Positions 37,601-46,149 of a DNA stretch of 64,000 bases are shown here, piece by piece. Origin of the DNA: Bog-473 sp963744935 (GTDB taxonomy: Bacteria > Actinomycetota > Acidimicrobiia > Acidimicrobiales > RAAP-2); assembly GCA_963744935.1 (NCBI GenBank), contig CAVUVM010000009.1, positions 239,515 to 303,514 on the forward strand. Reading direction: 5' to 3'. Below the pieces are notes generated by a model, which was given only the letters and a program-made list of their open reading frames with translations, was not told where the DNA came from and did not search any database. A program made the translations under genes and the position numbers. Within the stretch, counting starts at the first letter, position 1. Each line of letters starts with the position of its first letter.

Positions 37601-40148
37601 CAACAACGACGTCTCCGAGAGCGTGCCCGTCGCCCTGAGCATGTCCTCGGGGACGATCACCTCGGGCGGGTCGGCCACCACCAACTCATCGGGGCTCGCT
37701 ACCTTCAGCGCCATCGTTCCCGACTACGCCGCGACCGGTCTTACCCTGACCGCGAGCTCTAGCGGCATCACGTCTGCGACCTCCAACCCCTTCACCGTGA
37801 GCGTGCTGGTGAGAGACGGCGCTACCCTCACCGACCCCAACGCCACCGACGCTGGCTCGGGCGTCTACTCGGTCAGCTACTACTACTGCTCGGGCTGGAC
37901 CGTCCCCTGCTCACCGGACATCTTCATCGGGACCTCCATGAGCGGGAGCGCCAGCAACTGGACCTACACCTGGAGCAGCGGCCAGCCCACACCCGACGGT
38001 GCTTATCAGATCGTCGCCGACGGTACCGACAACGTGAACAACACCAGCGGCCCGAGCAGCTCCATCCCGGTGACGGTGGACAACACCGCCCCGACCGGTT
38101 CGGTGACCTACACCAACGGCTACCAGAACACGACCTCGGTGAGCGTCACCTTCAGCGCCACCGACAGTGTCTCGGGCATCAACGCCAGTACCGGTCAGCT
38201 CCTGCGGGCCTCGGCACCGCTGTCCGGCGGCACCTGTCAAACCTTCGGGAGCTACAGCCAGATGGGAAGCACAGGGCTGTCCTCGCCGTACGCGGACAAC
38301 TCGGTAGCCTCGGGCAACTGCTATCGCTACGAGTACGTCGTGTCGGACGACGCCGGCAACCAGGCCACGGTTACGTCGGCCGACACGGTGCGGATCGACA
38401 GCACCACACCGTCTGGTGGGATCACGAGTCCCTCGGCTGGGAGCGTGTCGGGGACAGTCTCGCTCCAGTCCACGAACGCCAGTGACTCTGTCTCTGGCGT
38501 TGCATCGGTCGCCTACTACCTGTGTAATCCCTCTTGCACGGGAAGCCCACCTGGTGCGGGTTGGACACTTCTCGGCACGGGCACGTCTGGCTCGCCCTGG
38601 ACGGCTTCGTGGGACACGACGACCGTTCCGAATGGGTCGTACACGCTGGAGGCGGTCATCACGAGCAATGCCGGCGCCACTTCGACGACATCGGCAGTGG
38701 CGGTGACTGTCAGCAACACGTACAGCTTCGTTGTCTCGAACCCTGGTTCACCGACGGCGTTGACTGCCGGAACCGCTGATCCGAATGCGGTTACCGTTCA
38801 GCTCGAAGTCAATGGGTCAGCCACCGGCAACTACCTCGGCAGCGCCTATACGGGAAGTCACACCATTAGCTTCAGCGGTACGGCAATGGCCGCGTCACCG
38901 AGTGGAACCGCCGCGACGCCTGCCAGTTCGTCGCTCTCCTTCAACTCCAGTGGACAGGCCACGATCGCGGCGAGCACGTTTACCTTCTACGATGCCCAGA
39001 CCGGAGCTTCTCTGACGGCGACGGACTCGACGAAAAACATCGCGGGAACGTCGGGCACCTTCACCGTTTCCCCCACGACACCCAACAAGCTCGCCTACAA
39101 CCTCGAGCCGCCCAGCACCGGTACAGGCGGCGCCACCCTGACAAGCTTCGGGGTGTCCGTCGAGGACACCTATGGCAACATCAAGACCACCGGCGCCGGC
39201 TCGACCGACACCATCACTTTGTCCCTGGCCACCAAGCCGAGCGGTGGGGCGTTCAACTCGGCGTCGGGCACGTACACCAACGTCGCCGCGGTCAACGGCA
39301 CGGCCACCTTCTCAGGCATCGTTTTTGACACCGCCGGTTCGTACACGATCAAGGCCAGCGACACCCAGTCCGGTGACACCGGGGTAACCACCGTCACCAG
39401 CACCCCGGCCACCGTCATCAGCGACATTGCCTTGGTCGGGACCCCTTCGAGTGCAACCGTGCAGAACGCAACTTCCCTCATAATCCCTGCTCCGTCAAAC
39501 CTCACTGCCGGCGATGTGTTGCTCGCACAAGTGACGGCTCGTGACAATCTCACGACAGCCGGTGTCACCACTATCACTGCTCCAAGCGGCTGGACAGAGG
39601 TGCCTACCGCGTCGTTCGATGGGAGCGCCACGATCTTCCAGTTTGCCTATTGGTGTGTTGTTGGCAGCACTGGCTGTTCCACGAGTAGCCCTTCTTGGAC
39701 TTGGTCTTGGCCGTGCACTAATAACAGTTGTGGCGGGCTGACCGTCGCGGACGGTAGCGGTGGGATCTTCGAATTCAGCGGCGTGAACACGACTACTCCG
39801 ATCGACATCGCCGGAGTTAGCCCCAAGAGCACGGGGAGTCCCGTGACAGCTCCGTCGGTTACAACGTCTTACGCGGACGACGAAATAGTCGCGATGTTTG
39901 CGAGTGGCGGTACGAACACCTTCAGTGGAGCGCCCAGTGGCACAGACGCCCCTGGCACGCCTAACTACAATGTCGGATCTGCCAACACGGGTTCCTGTAA
40001 TGGCACCGCTAATGCGTGTTCCTCCAATGCCGCTGGCGTGGCGACCACGACGGTCCTGCCGACGGCAGGAGCGACCGGCACCTACACACTTGCGTGTGCC
40101 AACGCTACCTACGCATGGATAGCATCGACCGTCGCTCTCGAACCCTAA
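34629..40148 (+). CDS. Giant surface protein with near-identical Ig-like repeats
   Basis: A 1839-residue protein in one open frame. Residues about 35-55 (AMAVVIVAGTLGIVGEGVAY) form the signal segment. Two 144-residue repeats (ASGTGTMTVNPTTATAGSTG) occupy about 168-455, then five 100-residue repeats (TASFTQEPTNTTAGNAINPA, VKDAYGNVVPSS) about 458-957. Further Ig-like domains follow, including YYLCNPSC and VEDTYGNIKTTG types. The last 220 residues (VSDIALVGTP-like start, DVLLAQVTARDN, IFEFSGVNTTTPIDIAG) form a distinct terminal domain also found in the giant pseudopilin. No LPXTG is visible. Likely an adhesin. Confidence 0.8.
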   Translation: MMHLTKLLRLPHGKRADQERRRPGPARRFVPGAMAVVIVAGTLGIVGEGVAYASLTSGFAIPTQQTDPIVPGQSTYFTPISMSESSGPTYAKLTSATGLPTGASFTDSSDGCVHESSGTFTFSDAEITTTSAVAPGSYSFTTTAQGYTTNCGSTSGSSVTSAAGTLVIDAASGTGTMTVNPTTATAGSTGNTLTFDFTASSGTFGSGSKVSLAIPTGTGTAWTTPQTSNSGNPGYTTDSSGTGCTVGSPTVSSSTITVTVSSSGCTSGDSFTISYADATAQTTTGTANFTTETEESGGSFSAIGTSPTVTVIDAASGTGTMTVNPTTATAGSTGNTLTFDFTASSGTFGSGSKVSLAIPTGTGTAWTTPQTSNSGNPGYTTDSSGTGCTVGSPTVSSSTITVTVSSSGCTSGDSFTISYADATAQTTTGKANFTTETEESGGSFSAIGTSPTVTVSAAAPATASFTQEPTNTTAGNAINPAVTVTVKDAYGNVVPSSNVALTANGFSFTSGTLTEATNSSGVATFSNLVIDAAGTGYTISAADGAAAATSTSFSVSATAPATASFTQEPTNTTAGNAINPAVTVTVKDAYGNVVPSSNVALTANGFSFTSGTLTEATNSSGVATFSNLVIDAAGTGYTISAADGAAAATSTSFSVSATAPATASFTQEPTNTTAGNAINPAVTVTVKDAYGNVVPSSNVALTANGFSFTSGTLTEATNSSGVATFSNLVIDAAGTGYTISAADGAAAATSTSFSVSATAPATASFTQEPTNTTAGNAINPAVTVTVKDAYGNVVPSSNVALTANGFSFTSGTLTEATNSSGVATFSNLVIDAAGTGYTISAADGAAAATSTSFSVSATAPATASFTQEPTNTTAGNAINPAVTVTVKDAYGNVVPSSNVALTANGFSFTSGTLTEATNSSGVATFSNLVIDAAGTGYTISAADGAAAATSTSFSVTASTSSDQLVFVAQPSNGFAGAAMSPAVTVQVEDSYNNDVSESVPVALSMSSGTITSGGSATTNSSGLATFSAIVPDYAATGLTLTASSSGITSATSNPFTVSVLVRDGATLTDPNATDAGSGVYSVSYYYCSGWTVPCSPDIFIGTSMSGSASNWTYTWSSGQPTPDGAYQIVADGTDNVNNTSGPSSSIPVTVDNTAPTGSVTYTNGYQNTTSVSVTFSATDSVSGINASTGQLLRASAPLSGGTCQTFGSYSQMGSTGLSSPYADNSVASGNCYRYEYVVSDDAGNQATVTSADTVRIDSTTPSGGITSPSAGSVSGTVSLQSTNASDSVSGVASVAYYLCNPSCTGSPPGAGWTLLGTGTSGSPWTASWDTTTVPNGSYTLEAVITSNAGATSTTSAVAVTVSNTYSFVVSNPGSPTALTAGTADPNAVTVQLEVNGSATGNYLGSAYTGSHTISFSGTAMAASPSGTAATPASSSLSFNSSGQATIAASTFTFYDAQTGASLTATDSTKNIAGTSGTFTVSPTTPNKLAYNLEPPSTGTGGATLTSFGVSVEDTYGNIKTTGAGSTDTITLSLATKPSGGAFNSASGTYTNVAAVNGTATFSGIVFDTAGSYTIKASDTQSGDTGVTTVTSTPATVISDIALVGTPSSATVQNATSLIIPAPSNLTAGDVLLAQVTARDNLTTAGVTTITAPSGWTEVPTASFDGSATIFQFAYWCVVGSTGCSTSSPSWTWSWPCTNNSCGGLTVADGSGGIFEFSGVNTTTPIDIAGVSPKSTGSPVTAPSVTTSYADDEIVAMFASGGTNTFSGAPSGTDAPGTPNYNVGSANTGSCNGTANACSSNAAGVATTTVLPTAGATGTYTLACANATYAWIASTVALEP
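35129..35992 (+). repeat. Two 432-bp direct repeats
   Basis: Units 35129-35560 and 35561-35992 differ at only a few bases (for example GGCACCATGA against GGCACTATGA and GGGAACGGCC against GGGAAAGGCC). They encode two 144-residue domains of the giant surface protein. The near-identity at synonymous positions indicates recent duplication or gene conversion. Confidence 0.9.
36001..37494 (+). repeat. Five 300-bp near-identical tandem repeats
   Basis: The unit beginning CCGCTCCGGCCACTGCCAGC recurs at exact 300-base steps (36001, 36301, 36601, 36901, 37201). Copy 1 differs by a T for C (GTGGTGCCTTCC against GTGGTGCCCTCC) and by its first bases; the others look identical. Each unit encodes a 100-residue Ig-like domain in frame. 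Copy number should be able to change by recombination and may be mis-assembled from short reads. Confidence 0.93.
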
Positions 40149-40210
40149 GCTAGAAGCCCCGCCCGTTTCAGCTCGACTAGCGAATGGAGCAAGACATCCA
40201 ATCCCACGAT

Positions 40211-40241
40211 CTCGGTCGGGCAAAGTCAGAGACCGAGTTTT
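40211..40241 (+). terminator. Rho-independent-like terminator after the surface operon
   Basis: CTCGGTC (40211-40217) pairs with GACCGAG (40231-40237) across a 13-base loop and is followed at once by TTTT (40238-40241). It stands 60 bases after the stop of the giant surface gene and is correctly oriented to end that operon. The stem is only 7 bp, so efficiency may be modest. Confidence 0.5.
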
Positions 40242-40392
40242 ACGGTGACGCACAACAGCGCACCGATACGACCACGCTCAGCACGAGAAACACTGGATAC
40301 GCAGTGAGGACTCGCTGACGATAGATACGTAGCTGTGACGAGTGGGGCCCCGTCTCCCATTCGATCCCCCCTCATCGGCGAAGATGTGATCC

Positions 40393-40818
40393 ATGAGCGA
40401 GTTCCTCGTCGTCTATCTCGACTCCATCGACGAACGCCTGTTCGACTACCTCGACGAAGACGACGAACTCCGCCCCGAGGTCGTCAAGCGCGTACGCTAT
40501 TACGCCAGTGCCCTGCTGGAGGGCCTCATCACGCCGGCGGCGGTGGCCGAGGACTGGGTGGATTGGTTCGACCTCACCCAGGCCTTCGTGGCCGTCTACG
40601 CCTCCGAGGAGGTCGCGGAGCTCGAAGATGCGGCCCCCCTCATGAACGACGAGGTGGAGGAGGAAACCGTGCTCATCGAGGCGGACCAGGCCTACCTGAC
40701 TGCGGTCGAGCTCCTCCTCGACGCCTACCCCGAGATGCGGATGGGGGAGGAGCGTTACTCGGCGGGGAACGCCTTGTCCACGGCGTCGGTCAGGTCGGCG
40801 TCGGAGAGGTGCAGGTAG
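40393..40818 (+). CDS. Hypothetical acidic protein
   Basis: A 141-residue, strongly acidic protein: MSEFLVVYLDSIDERLFDYL, LRPEVVKRVRYYASALLEGL, VDWFDLTQAFVAVYASEEV. The helical pattern and codon use look real up to about residue 118. The last 20 residues overlap the end of the recombinase gene on the other strand and look like a shadow (STASVRSASERCR), so the natural C-terminus may have been replaced when the recombinase DNA arrived. Function unknown. Confidence 0.6.
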   Translation: MSEFLVVYLDSIDERLFDYLDEDDELRPEVVKRVRYYASALLEGLITPAAVAEDWVDWFDLTQAFVAVYASEEVAELEDAAPLMNDEVEEETVLIEADQAYLTAVELLLDAYPEMRMGEERYSAGNALSTASVRSASERCR

Positions 40819-41701
40819 CGCGTCGTCGTGGCGATGTTGGAGTGCCCGAGGAGGCGCTGGACGACGTGGATGTCAACGCCGCGTCGCAGAAGGCTGGTGG
40901 CATAGGAGTGACGCCAGCGGTGGGGGAAGTGGCGCCCGGCGACCCCGGTCCCGGTCCCGGCAGCCCTGACCAACACTGACACGGACATCGGGCCGTAGCG
41001 GCCGGCATTTGTCCCGCCCCCCTGTGAGCTGGGGCTGACGAAGAAGAAGCCGGACTTGGTCACGTCAGGGCGCAAGGTGCTCAGGTACCCCTCGAGGATG
41101 GGGACGAGCGGGGGAGCGGTGGGCACGATCCTGGCCTTGTCCCCCTTGCCGACGAGTGAGATGCGCCGGGCCGCGAAGTCCACCTGGTCGTGGCGCAGCA
41201 TGGCGATCTCGTTGCGGCGCAGTCCGCTGTAGCGGAGCGTGGCCAAGACGACGTAGCCGATGCGCCAGCGCCGCTTGGGCTGATCGCCGCCCACGCCAGG
41301 ATCAGGTCGGCCTCGGCGTCGCTGTAGACCTCGGCGCGCAACTAGCGCGCACCGCGGACCTTGATCGTGGCCGTCGGGTTGATGTCGATGAGGTCTTGGG
41401 AGCGCAGGTACTCGTAGAACGAGCGCAGGCCGAAGAGGGCCGACGAGCGCGAGGCGGGAGCAATGCCCCGTGCCGCCTCGGCGAGCAAGAAGGCCTTGAC
41501 GTCCATCCCTTGGACCTCGGGCAACACCGTGTCGGGGTACTCGTCGCCCAGCCAGCGACGAAAGGTCCCGAGGTGCTGACCGTAGGTGGTGATCGTGGTG
41601 GCCGAGCGGTCTGTTGGAGACAAAGGTCGATACGGTAGACACCCACCGGCGTGTCGTCGGAATCCGAGCATCGAGCCTCTCAGCAGCCTTGAACAATTCA
41701 C
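40755..41701 (-). pseudogene. Tyrosine recombinase (XerC/D-like integrase), degenerate
   Basis: The N-terminal SAM-like domain (ATTITTYGQHLGTFRRWLG, SSALFGLRSFYEYLRSQDL) ends at an in-frame TAG (41342-41344). Directly after it the same frame continues LRAEVYSDAEADLILAW, then a -1 shift near 41276 leads to RIGYVVLATLRYSGLRRNE with catalytic Arg I. The end is intact: HRWRHSYATSLLRRG (HxxR), LLGHSNIATTTRYLHL with the nucleophile Tyr. A stop plus a frameshift suggest a dead gene, though errors cannot be ruled out. It marks a former integration next to the surface operon. Confidence 0.75.
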
Positions 41702-41799
41702 TACCTAGCCACGCAGAGTGTTGGGCGCCCCGCGTCGGCGACTTCCCGGCCACCTACCTGATGCCCGAAGGGATCCGGCACATCGTGCAGACTTAGCAC

Positions 41800-42783
41800 A
41801 TGGCTGTCTTGGTAACTGGTGGCGCTGGCTACATCGGTTCGCACACGGTGCGTCTTCTCCGGGAACAGGGGCGTGACGTCGTGGCGTTCGATTCCATGGA
41901 ATTCGGGCATGCCGCAGCGGTGGGAGACGTCCCCCTAGTCAGAGGCGACGTGGGGGATGCCGGCATCGTGACCGAGACGGTCGAGCGGTATGGCATCGAC
42001 GCGGTCGTCCACTTCGCGGCGTACAAGTCGCCGGGCGAGTCGATGAGCAAGCCGCAGCTCTACTTCGCCAACAACGTTGCCAAGAGCGCGGTCCTGTTCG
42101 AGACGCTCAAGGCGGCGGGGGTCACGCGGGCGGTCTTCTCGTCGACCTGCGCGGTCTACGGGACCCCTGACACCGTCCCGGTGGGGGAGGACGCCGCGAT
42201 CCACCCCGAGAGCCCCTACGGGGAGAGCAAGGCCATGACCGAGCGAGTCCTCTCCTGGTACGACCGCTGCCTGGGCCTGCGCTCGGTGAGCCTCCGCTAC
42301 TTCAACGCCGCCGGCGCCTGGCCCGACGGCTCAATCGGCGAGGACTGGTCGGTCACCTACAACCTGGTCCCGCTCATCATGAAGGCGGTTCTGGGCCGGC
42401 GTGGCCCCCTCCAGGTGTTCGGGACCGACTACCCGACGCCGGACGGGACGGCCATCCGGGACTACGTGCACGTCATGGACCTGGCCGACGCGCACATCAA
42501 GGCCCTCGAGTACCTCGAGCGCGGGGGAGAGACCACAGTGGTCAACCTCGGCACCGGGATCGGCTCCTCGGTCCTCGAGGTCGTGACGACTGCCGAAGCC
42601 GTGATCGGGCGGCCGGTGCCTCATGAGCTCGTTGACCGTCGGCCCGGTGACCCGGTCGCGCTGTATGCCGACAACACCTGGTCGAAAGACGTCTTGGGTT
42701 GGGTGGCGCAGTCGAGCCTCGACGAGATCCTGTCGTCTGCTTGGGCGTGGCACAGCACCCACCTCGATGGGTACGGCGACTGA
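41800..42783 (+). CDS. galE: UDP-glucose 4-epimerase
   Basis: A 327-residue extended short-chain dehydrogenase: NAD motif VLVTGGAGYIGSHTVRLL at 3-20, the catalytic Ser/Thr in VFSSTCAVYG, YxxxK in ESPYGESKAMTERVL, and FNAAGAWPDGSIGEDW near the nucleotide-sugar site. It interconverts UDP-glucose and UDP-galactose, supplying galactose for cell-surface polysaccharide or glycoprotein. No ribosome site precedes ATG 41800. It lies between the recombinase remnant and the polytopic membrane protein and may supply sugar for surface glycans (inference). Confidence 0.92.
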   Translation: MAVLVTGGAGYIGSHTVRLLREQGRDVVAFDSMEFGHAAAVGDVPLVRGDVGDAGIVTETVERYGIDAVVHFAAYKSPGESMSKPQLYFANNVAKSAVLFETLKAAGVTRAVFSSTCAVYGTPDTVPVGEDAAIHPESPYGESKAMTERVLSWYDRCLGLRSVSLRYFNAAGAWPDGSIGEDWSVTYNLVPLIMKAVLGRRGPLQVFGTDYPTPDGTAIRDYVHVMDLADAHIKALEYLERGGETTVVNLGTGIGSSVLEVVTTAEAVIGRPVPHELVDRRPGDPVALYADNTWSKDVLGWVAQSSLDEILSSAWAWHSTHLDGYGD

Positions 42784-42807
42784 GCCCAACCCGCCGAAGC
42801 CTGAACT

Positions 42808-44418
42808 TCAGTGGGCCGGCACGCTCTCAGGTTTGTTCGCCCTGGCCTTGTCCCCGGAGTCCCAAATCGACGCGATCAGTGGGCTGACGGCCATCACCAC
42901 TCCTGCCGGGAGAAGGATCAGTTGCGCCAGCCAGAGGGGGAGTTGTGAGCGGACCGAGTCCAGTGTCCAAGGTGGCCATTGGGCGGTCGCGAGGATGGCG
43001 ACGATGAGCCAGACCAGGAGGTACCAGCGGACCCGTCGATGAACGGCGTCGTACACGACGAGAACCAGGACCACCGCGATGGACTATCAGGGGAAGGAGC
43101 GCTGCGGTTTTGACACCCCAGGTCCGTGCATTGATGGCGAGACCCTCGGGAATCGGGTTGAAGACGAGCGTCGCTAGGGCAAGCCAGGCAATGAGTCGAC
43201 CCCGAATCCATCCACGAACGACGGCGAGAAGGATGAGCATCACGGTAAGGGCCATCAACTTGTATCCGTAAAGACCTTCTTCGAAGACGACTCGCATGCT
43301 CAACGTGGTTGCAAGGAGGGAGACAAGGGTGATTGGTTGGAGAACAGAAGCACCCAGACGCCGATACGCCCACCACGCGAGGGCCATGCCAACGAGGATC
43401 GGGAGTACCGCGAGCAGAAGACGAGCGCAGCACCTCGTATATCCGACTCCCACAGGATGGTCCCACCACGGGTGGCGGAGTCGCCTGTGCCGAAGAACAC
43501 GGAGTGCAGTGCCCTGCCTGAGGACGCGACGATGAACGGGGCCGAGAGAGCAGCGACCACGGCTGCCGACGAGCCGACCAACTTCCATCGTGCGCGTCCC
43601 GGAGCGATCACGAACAGCGGCGCGAGGACCAGCAGTGCGAACTGTTGCGATGCCACTGCTAATCCCAGCAATACGCCTGCCCACACCCATTGACGTCTGA
43701 GGGCGAACGCCGTGGCGATGAGTGCAAGTCCCAACGCGGCCAGGTCTTCGGGATGGTAGAGCCCCAGGAGTGGCTCCCAAACTATCGGCACGGCGGCAAC
43801 GAGGAGGACTCCAACCACCTCCCATCCGGAACGTCCCCTGCCCGCCGCTCGCAACAGGGCGACGACTCCGGCAAGGAGAAGGAACCAGCTGAGGTACCCG
43901 AGGCCAATGGTTGGAAAGATCGCCGCCGTGTTCTGTGCCCAGTGGTACATCTGGGGGTACGCGTTGGCACAATGCGCGCCCATCGCCTGCGATGAGGGAA
44001 AGGGTGCTGTGTGTCCGATCCTCGTCAAAGCGGCAGCGCCGCCGGAGACAAGGACCCAAAATGGGGGTACGGACGGGCCGGGAATGTAATAGAGGAAGAA
44101 TTGTGAGGTGTGGGGGTTTACGGGGGGATACGCGCAGGCGGCGCTGCCGTGTGCGATGGCCCAGGTCGCATAGAAGGACTCCGCTGCGTCGTTCTGTGAG
44201 GGCCCACCGAAAAGTGCGACCATGCCGATGAAGATGGCCGAGGCGAGGATCCATGCAGAGAGGCACACCAGGTCTGACTGGGGCCGTTGGAGCCAACGTT
44301 GCCAGGCTGGGACGCCCTCAATCTCTGTGAGATCTAGGTCTGTCATCTGGTGTGGTGCGACGGTGCTTCGCGCCGGCCCGAGGGGACGGGCATACCAAGG
44401 GATCGTCCCGTTCGTCAT
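42808..44418 (-). CDS. Polytopic membrane protein, GT-C/DUF2029-like, frameshifted
   Basis: About 536 residues when rebuilt, with ten or more hydrophobic helices. The first loop has FGGPSQNDAAESFYATWAIA and SQFFLYYIPGPSVPPFWV; a central block LGLYHPEDLAALGLALIATA and SQQFALLVLAPLFVIAPG resembles the GT-C type, polyprenyl-phosphate-sugar-dependent glycosyltransferases (GT87/DUF2029). Two shifts break it: a -1 near 43424 (before RLLLAVLPILVGMALAWW) and a +1 near 43081 (before IAVVLVLVVYDAVHRRV). Start 44418 is uncertain; 44346 is an alternative. Convergent with galE. Glycosylation of surface components is a reasonable guess. Confidence 0.65.
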
Positions 44419-44633
44419 TGCCGAGTACCGCCCTGGTCGCCCCGTCCACTGCAAATTAGGCACCACTTTATCGGCTTCATGGTGGAAAAACGTGGCTTTC
44501 AGATAGCAAGTTGGTTTGGAGTGGATGCAGGGCCCGATCGCTCCTCGCCGTGGACGATGATCCAAGGTCCGCGTTGGGGCGATCGCTAGCGTGTCGGAGA
44601 TGACCGATTCTGCGGCCGGTAGGTAGACGCGCG

Positions 44634-45413
44634 ATGTTCGCGTTTCTCATCGGAATGTGTGCGATCCTCGGTCTTGCCGTCGGATCGTTTTTAAACGTCG
44701 TCATCTACCGGGTGCCCCGAGGCGAATCCATCGTCAGACCGCGGTCCTCGTGTCCGACGTGTGGCACGCCAATTCGGGAAAAGGACAACATCCCGGTCGT
44801 TTCCTGGCTCGCGCTCCGGGGTCGGTGCCGAGATTGTCAGGCACCGATATCCATTCGATATCCATTTGTCGAGCTGGCCTGTGGCGCGCTCTTTGCCGGC
44901 ACAGCTGCTCGTTTTGGCTACCAATGGGATCTCCCCGCCTATCTCGTCTTATTCGCCGGCCTCCTTGCGCTCTCATGCATCGACGTCGAGCGGATGATTC
45001 TGCCGAAGAAGATCGTCTACCCGGTGACCGGCCTCGTCTCTGCTCTGTTGCTCGTGGCTGCGGCGGAGACAGGCAAATGGCACGACTATGTGGTCGGAAT
45101 TATCTGCGCCGCAAGCTGGTGGATCGTCTTCTTCGTGATGCATCGAGCGAGCCCACGTCTCTTGGGCTTTGGGGATGTACGCCTGTCCCTTGTGCTCGGC
45201 CTCTCGCTCGGGTGGTTGGGCGTTGGCTACGTCCTGCTCGGTTTCTTCTCGGCCAACCTCGTCGGCGCGGTGGTCGGCATCACGCTGATCTTGACCAAGC
45301 AGATCGAACGTCAGAGCCGGGTTCCCTATGGTGTGTTCTTGGCATCGGGTTGCGCGATCGCGGTGTTCGCAGGCCAAGAGCTCCTGCGCCCGTTCAGTCA
45401 CTATTCGGTCTAG
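44634..45413 (+). CDS. pilD: Prepilin peptidase (A24 family)
   Basis: A 259-residue membrane protease and methylase. The N-terminal cytoplasmic loop has the zinc-type Cys pairs SCPTCG (C40, C43) and CRDC (C65, C68); catalytic Asp residues are D117 in LSCIDVERMILP and D181 in LGFGDVRLSL, both in the family context. Seven to eight helices are visible. It removes the leader from type IV prepilins and N-methylates the new first residue. Substrates encoded nearby are the pilin at 47744 and the pseudopilins at 60739 and 62388. It is on the opposite strand to the rest of the locus. Confidence 0.93.
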   Translation: MFAFLIGMCAILGLAVGSFLNVVIYRVPRGESIVRPRSSCPTCGTPIREKDNIPVVSWLALRGRCRDCQAPISIRYPFVELACGALFAGTAARFGYQWDLPAYLVLFAGLLALSCIDVERMILPKKIVYPVTGLVSALLLVAAAETGKWHDYVVGIICAASWWIVFFVMHRASPRLLGFGDVRLSLVLGLSLGWLGVGYVLLGFFSANLVGAVVGITLILTKQIERQSRVPYGVFLASGCAIAVFAGQELLRPFSHYSV

Positions 45414-45426
45414 GTGCTGTCCGTCC

Positions 45427-46149
45427 CTACCGGACTAGCTCCATCCGAATTCCTTGTTCGTCCCATTCCGGATCTCTGGGGATCCGAACTGCGGCCTTTG
45501 CAAAGATTCGTCTCGCCGTCCAGAGGAGGGCTGCCGAGTCGAGGAGATGCGACGGAGTCGTTCCGGGAACTTCGGCGTCGATGATCCTCAATGCACCGGG
45601 AAGCTTCTGTTCAATCAGTGATCGCCGCTCCTCTATGCCCTTCTCCGAGTGCTTCGCCCACTGCATGGGGACGCCTTCGTTCATCTGGAAGTAGCTGAGC
45701 TCTGGGTTCACCTCGAAGATAGAGCGCTGGCGGAACGGGGCCATCTCGCGAGCGACCTCTCGATAGCGGGGGAGCAAGGTCTTGCTGATTGCGTCGATGT
45801 GCTCCGAGAGGAGTTCGGTCCCCTCTGCCGAATCGACCTGGACCGGCGCACTCTTGACGGCCGATCCACGCCGGCCCAGCAGGGCTCTTGCTTCTCTGTC
45901 ACACGTTCGGCCACCGACGGTGGCATGCTCGAGCCCACCCACGGGCGCGTTGAGAGCGATGACGGAGAAGCCCGGACGCATGTCGACCACGTCGATAAAA
46001 GCCTCTATCCGGGCTGGGTCCTCGGGTGCGAAAATCGTGCCCTGCAGCTTCGAGGCGGCAACGAGCCACCCGCCCCGGCACGGTGTGACCCCGGCCACGA
46101 GCGAATACGGCAGGCTCGGACCCCGCCGTCCAGAGGGGTCCGCTCTCAC
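45427..46149 (-). CDS. DUF429 family protein coupled to pilT
   Basis: A 240-residue protein with GVTPCRGGWLVAASKLQG, VIALNAPVGG, TCDREARALLGRRGSAVKSA, FEVNPELSYFQMNEGVPM and HSEKGIEERRSLIEQKLPGA, the signature blocks of DUF429, a predicted RNase H-like family. In many members the first block has an acidic residue (GxDG); here it reads GVTPCRGGW, so a key metal ligand may be absent. The start is GTG, overlapping the pilT stop (46146-46149), so it is translated with pilT. A link between this family and pili is not known to me. Confidence 0.75.
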   Translation of the reverse strand: MRADPSGRRGPSLPYSLVAGVTPCRGGWLVAASKLQGTIFAPEDPARIEAFIDVVDMRPGFSVIALNAPVGGLEHATVGGRTCDREARALLGRRGSAVKSAPVQVDSAEGTELLSEHIDAISKTLLPRYREVAREMAPFRQRSIFEVNPELSYFQMNEGVPMQWAKHSEKGIEERRSLIEQKLPGALRIIDAEVPGTTPSHLLDSAALLWTARRIFAKAAVRIPRDPEWDEQGIRMELVR

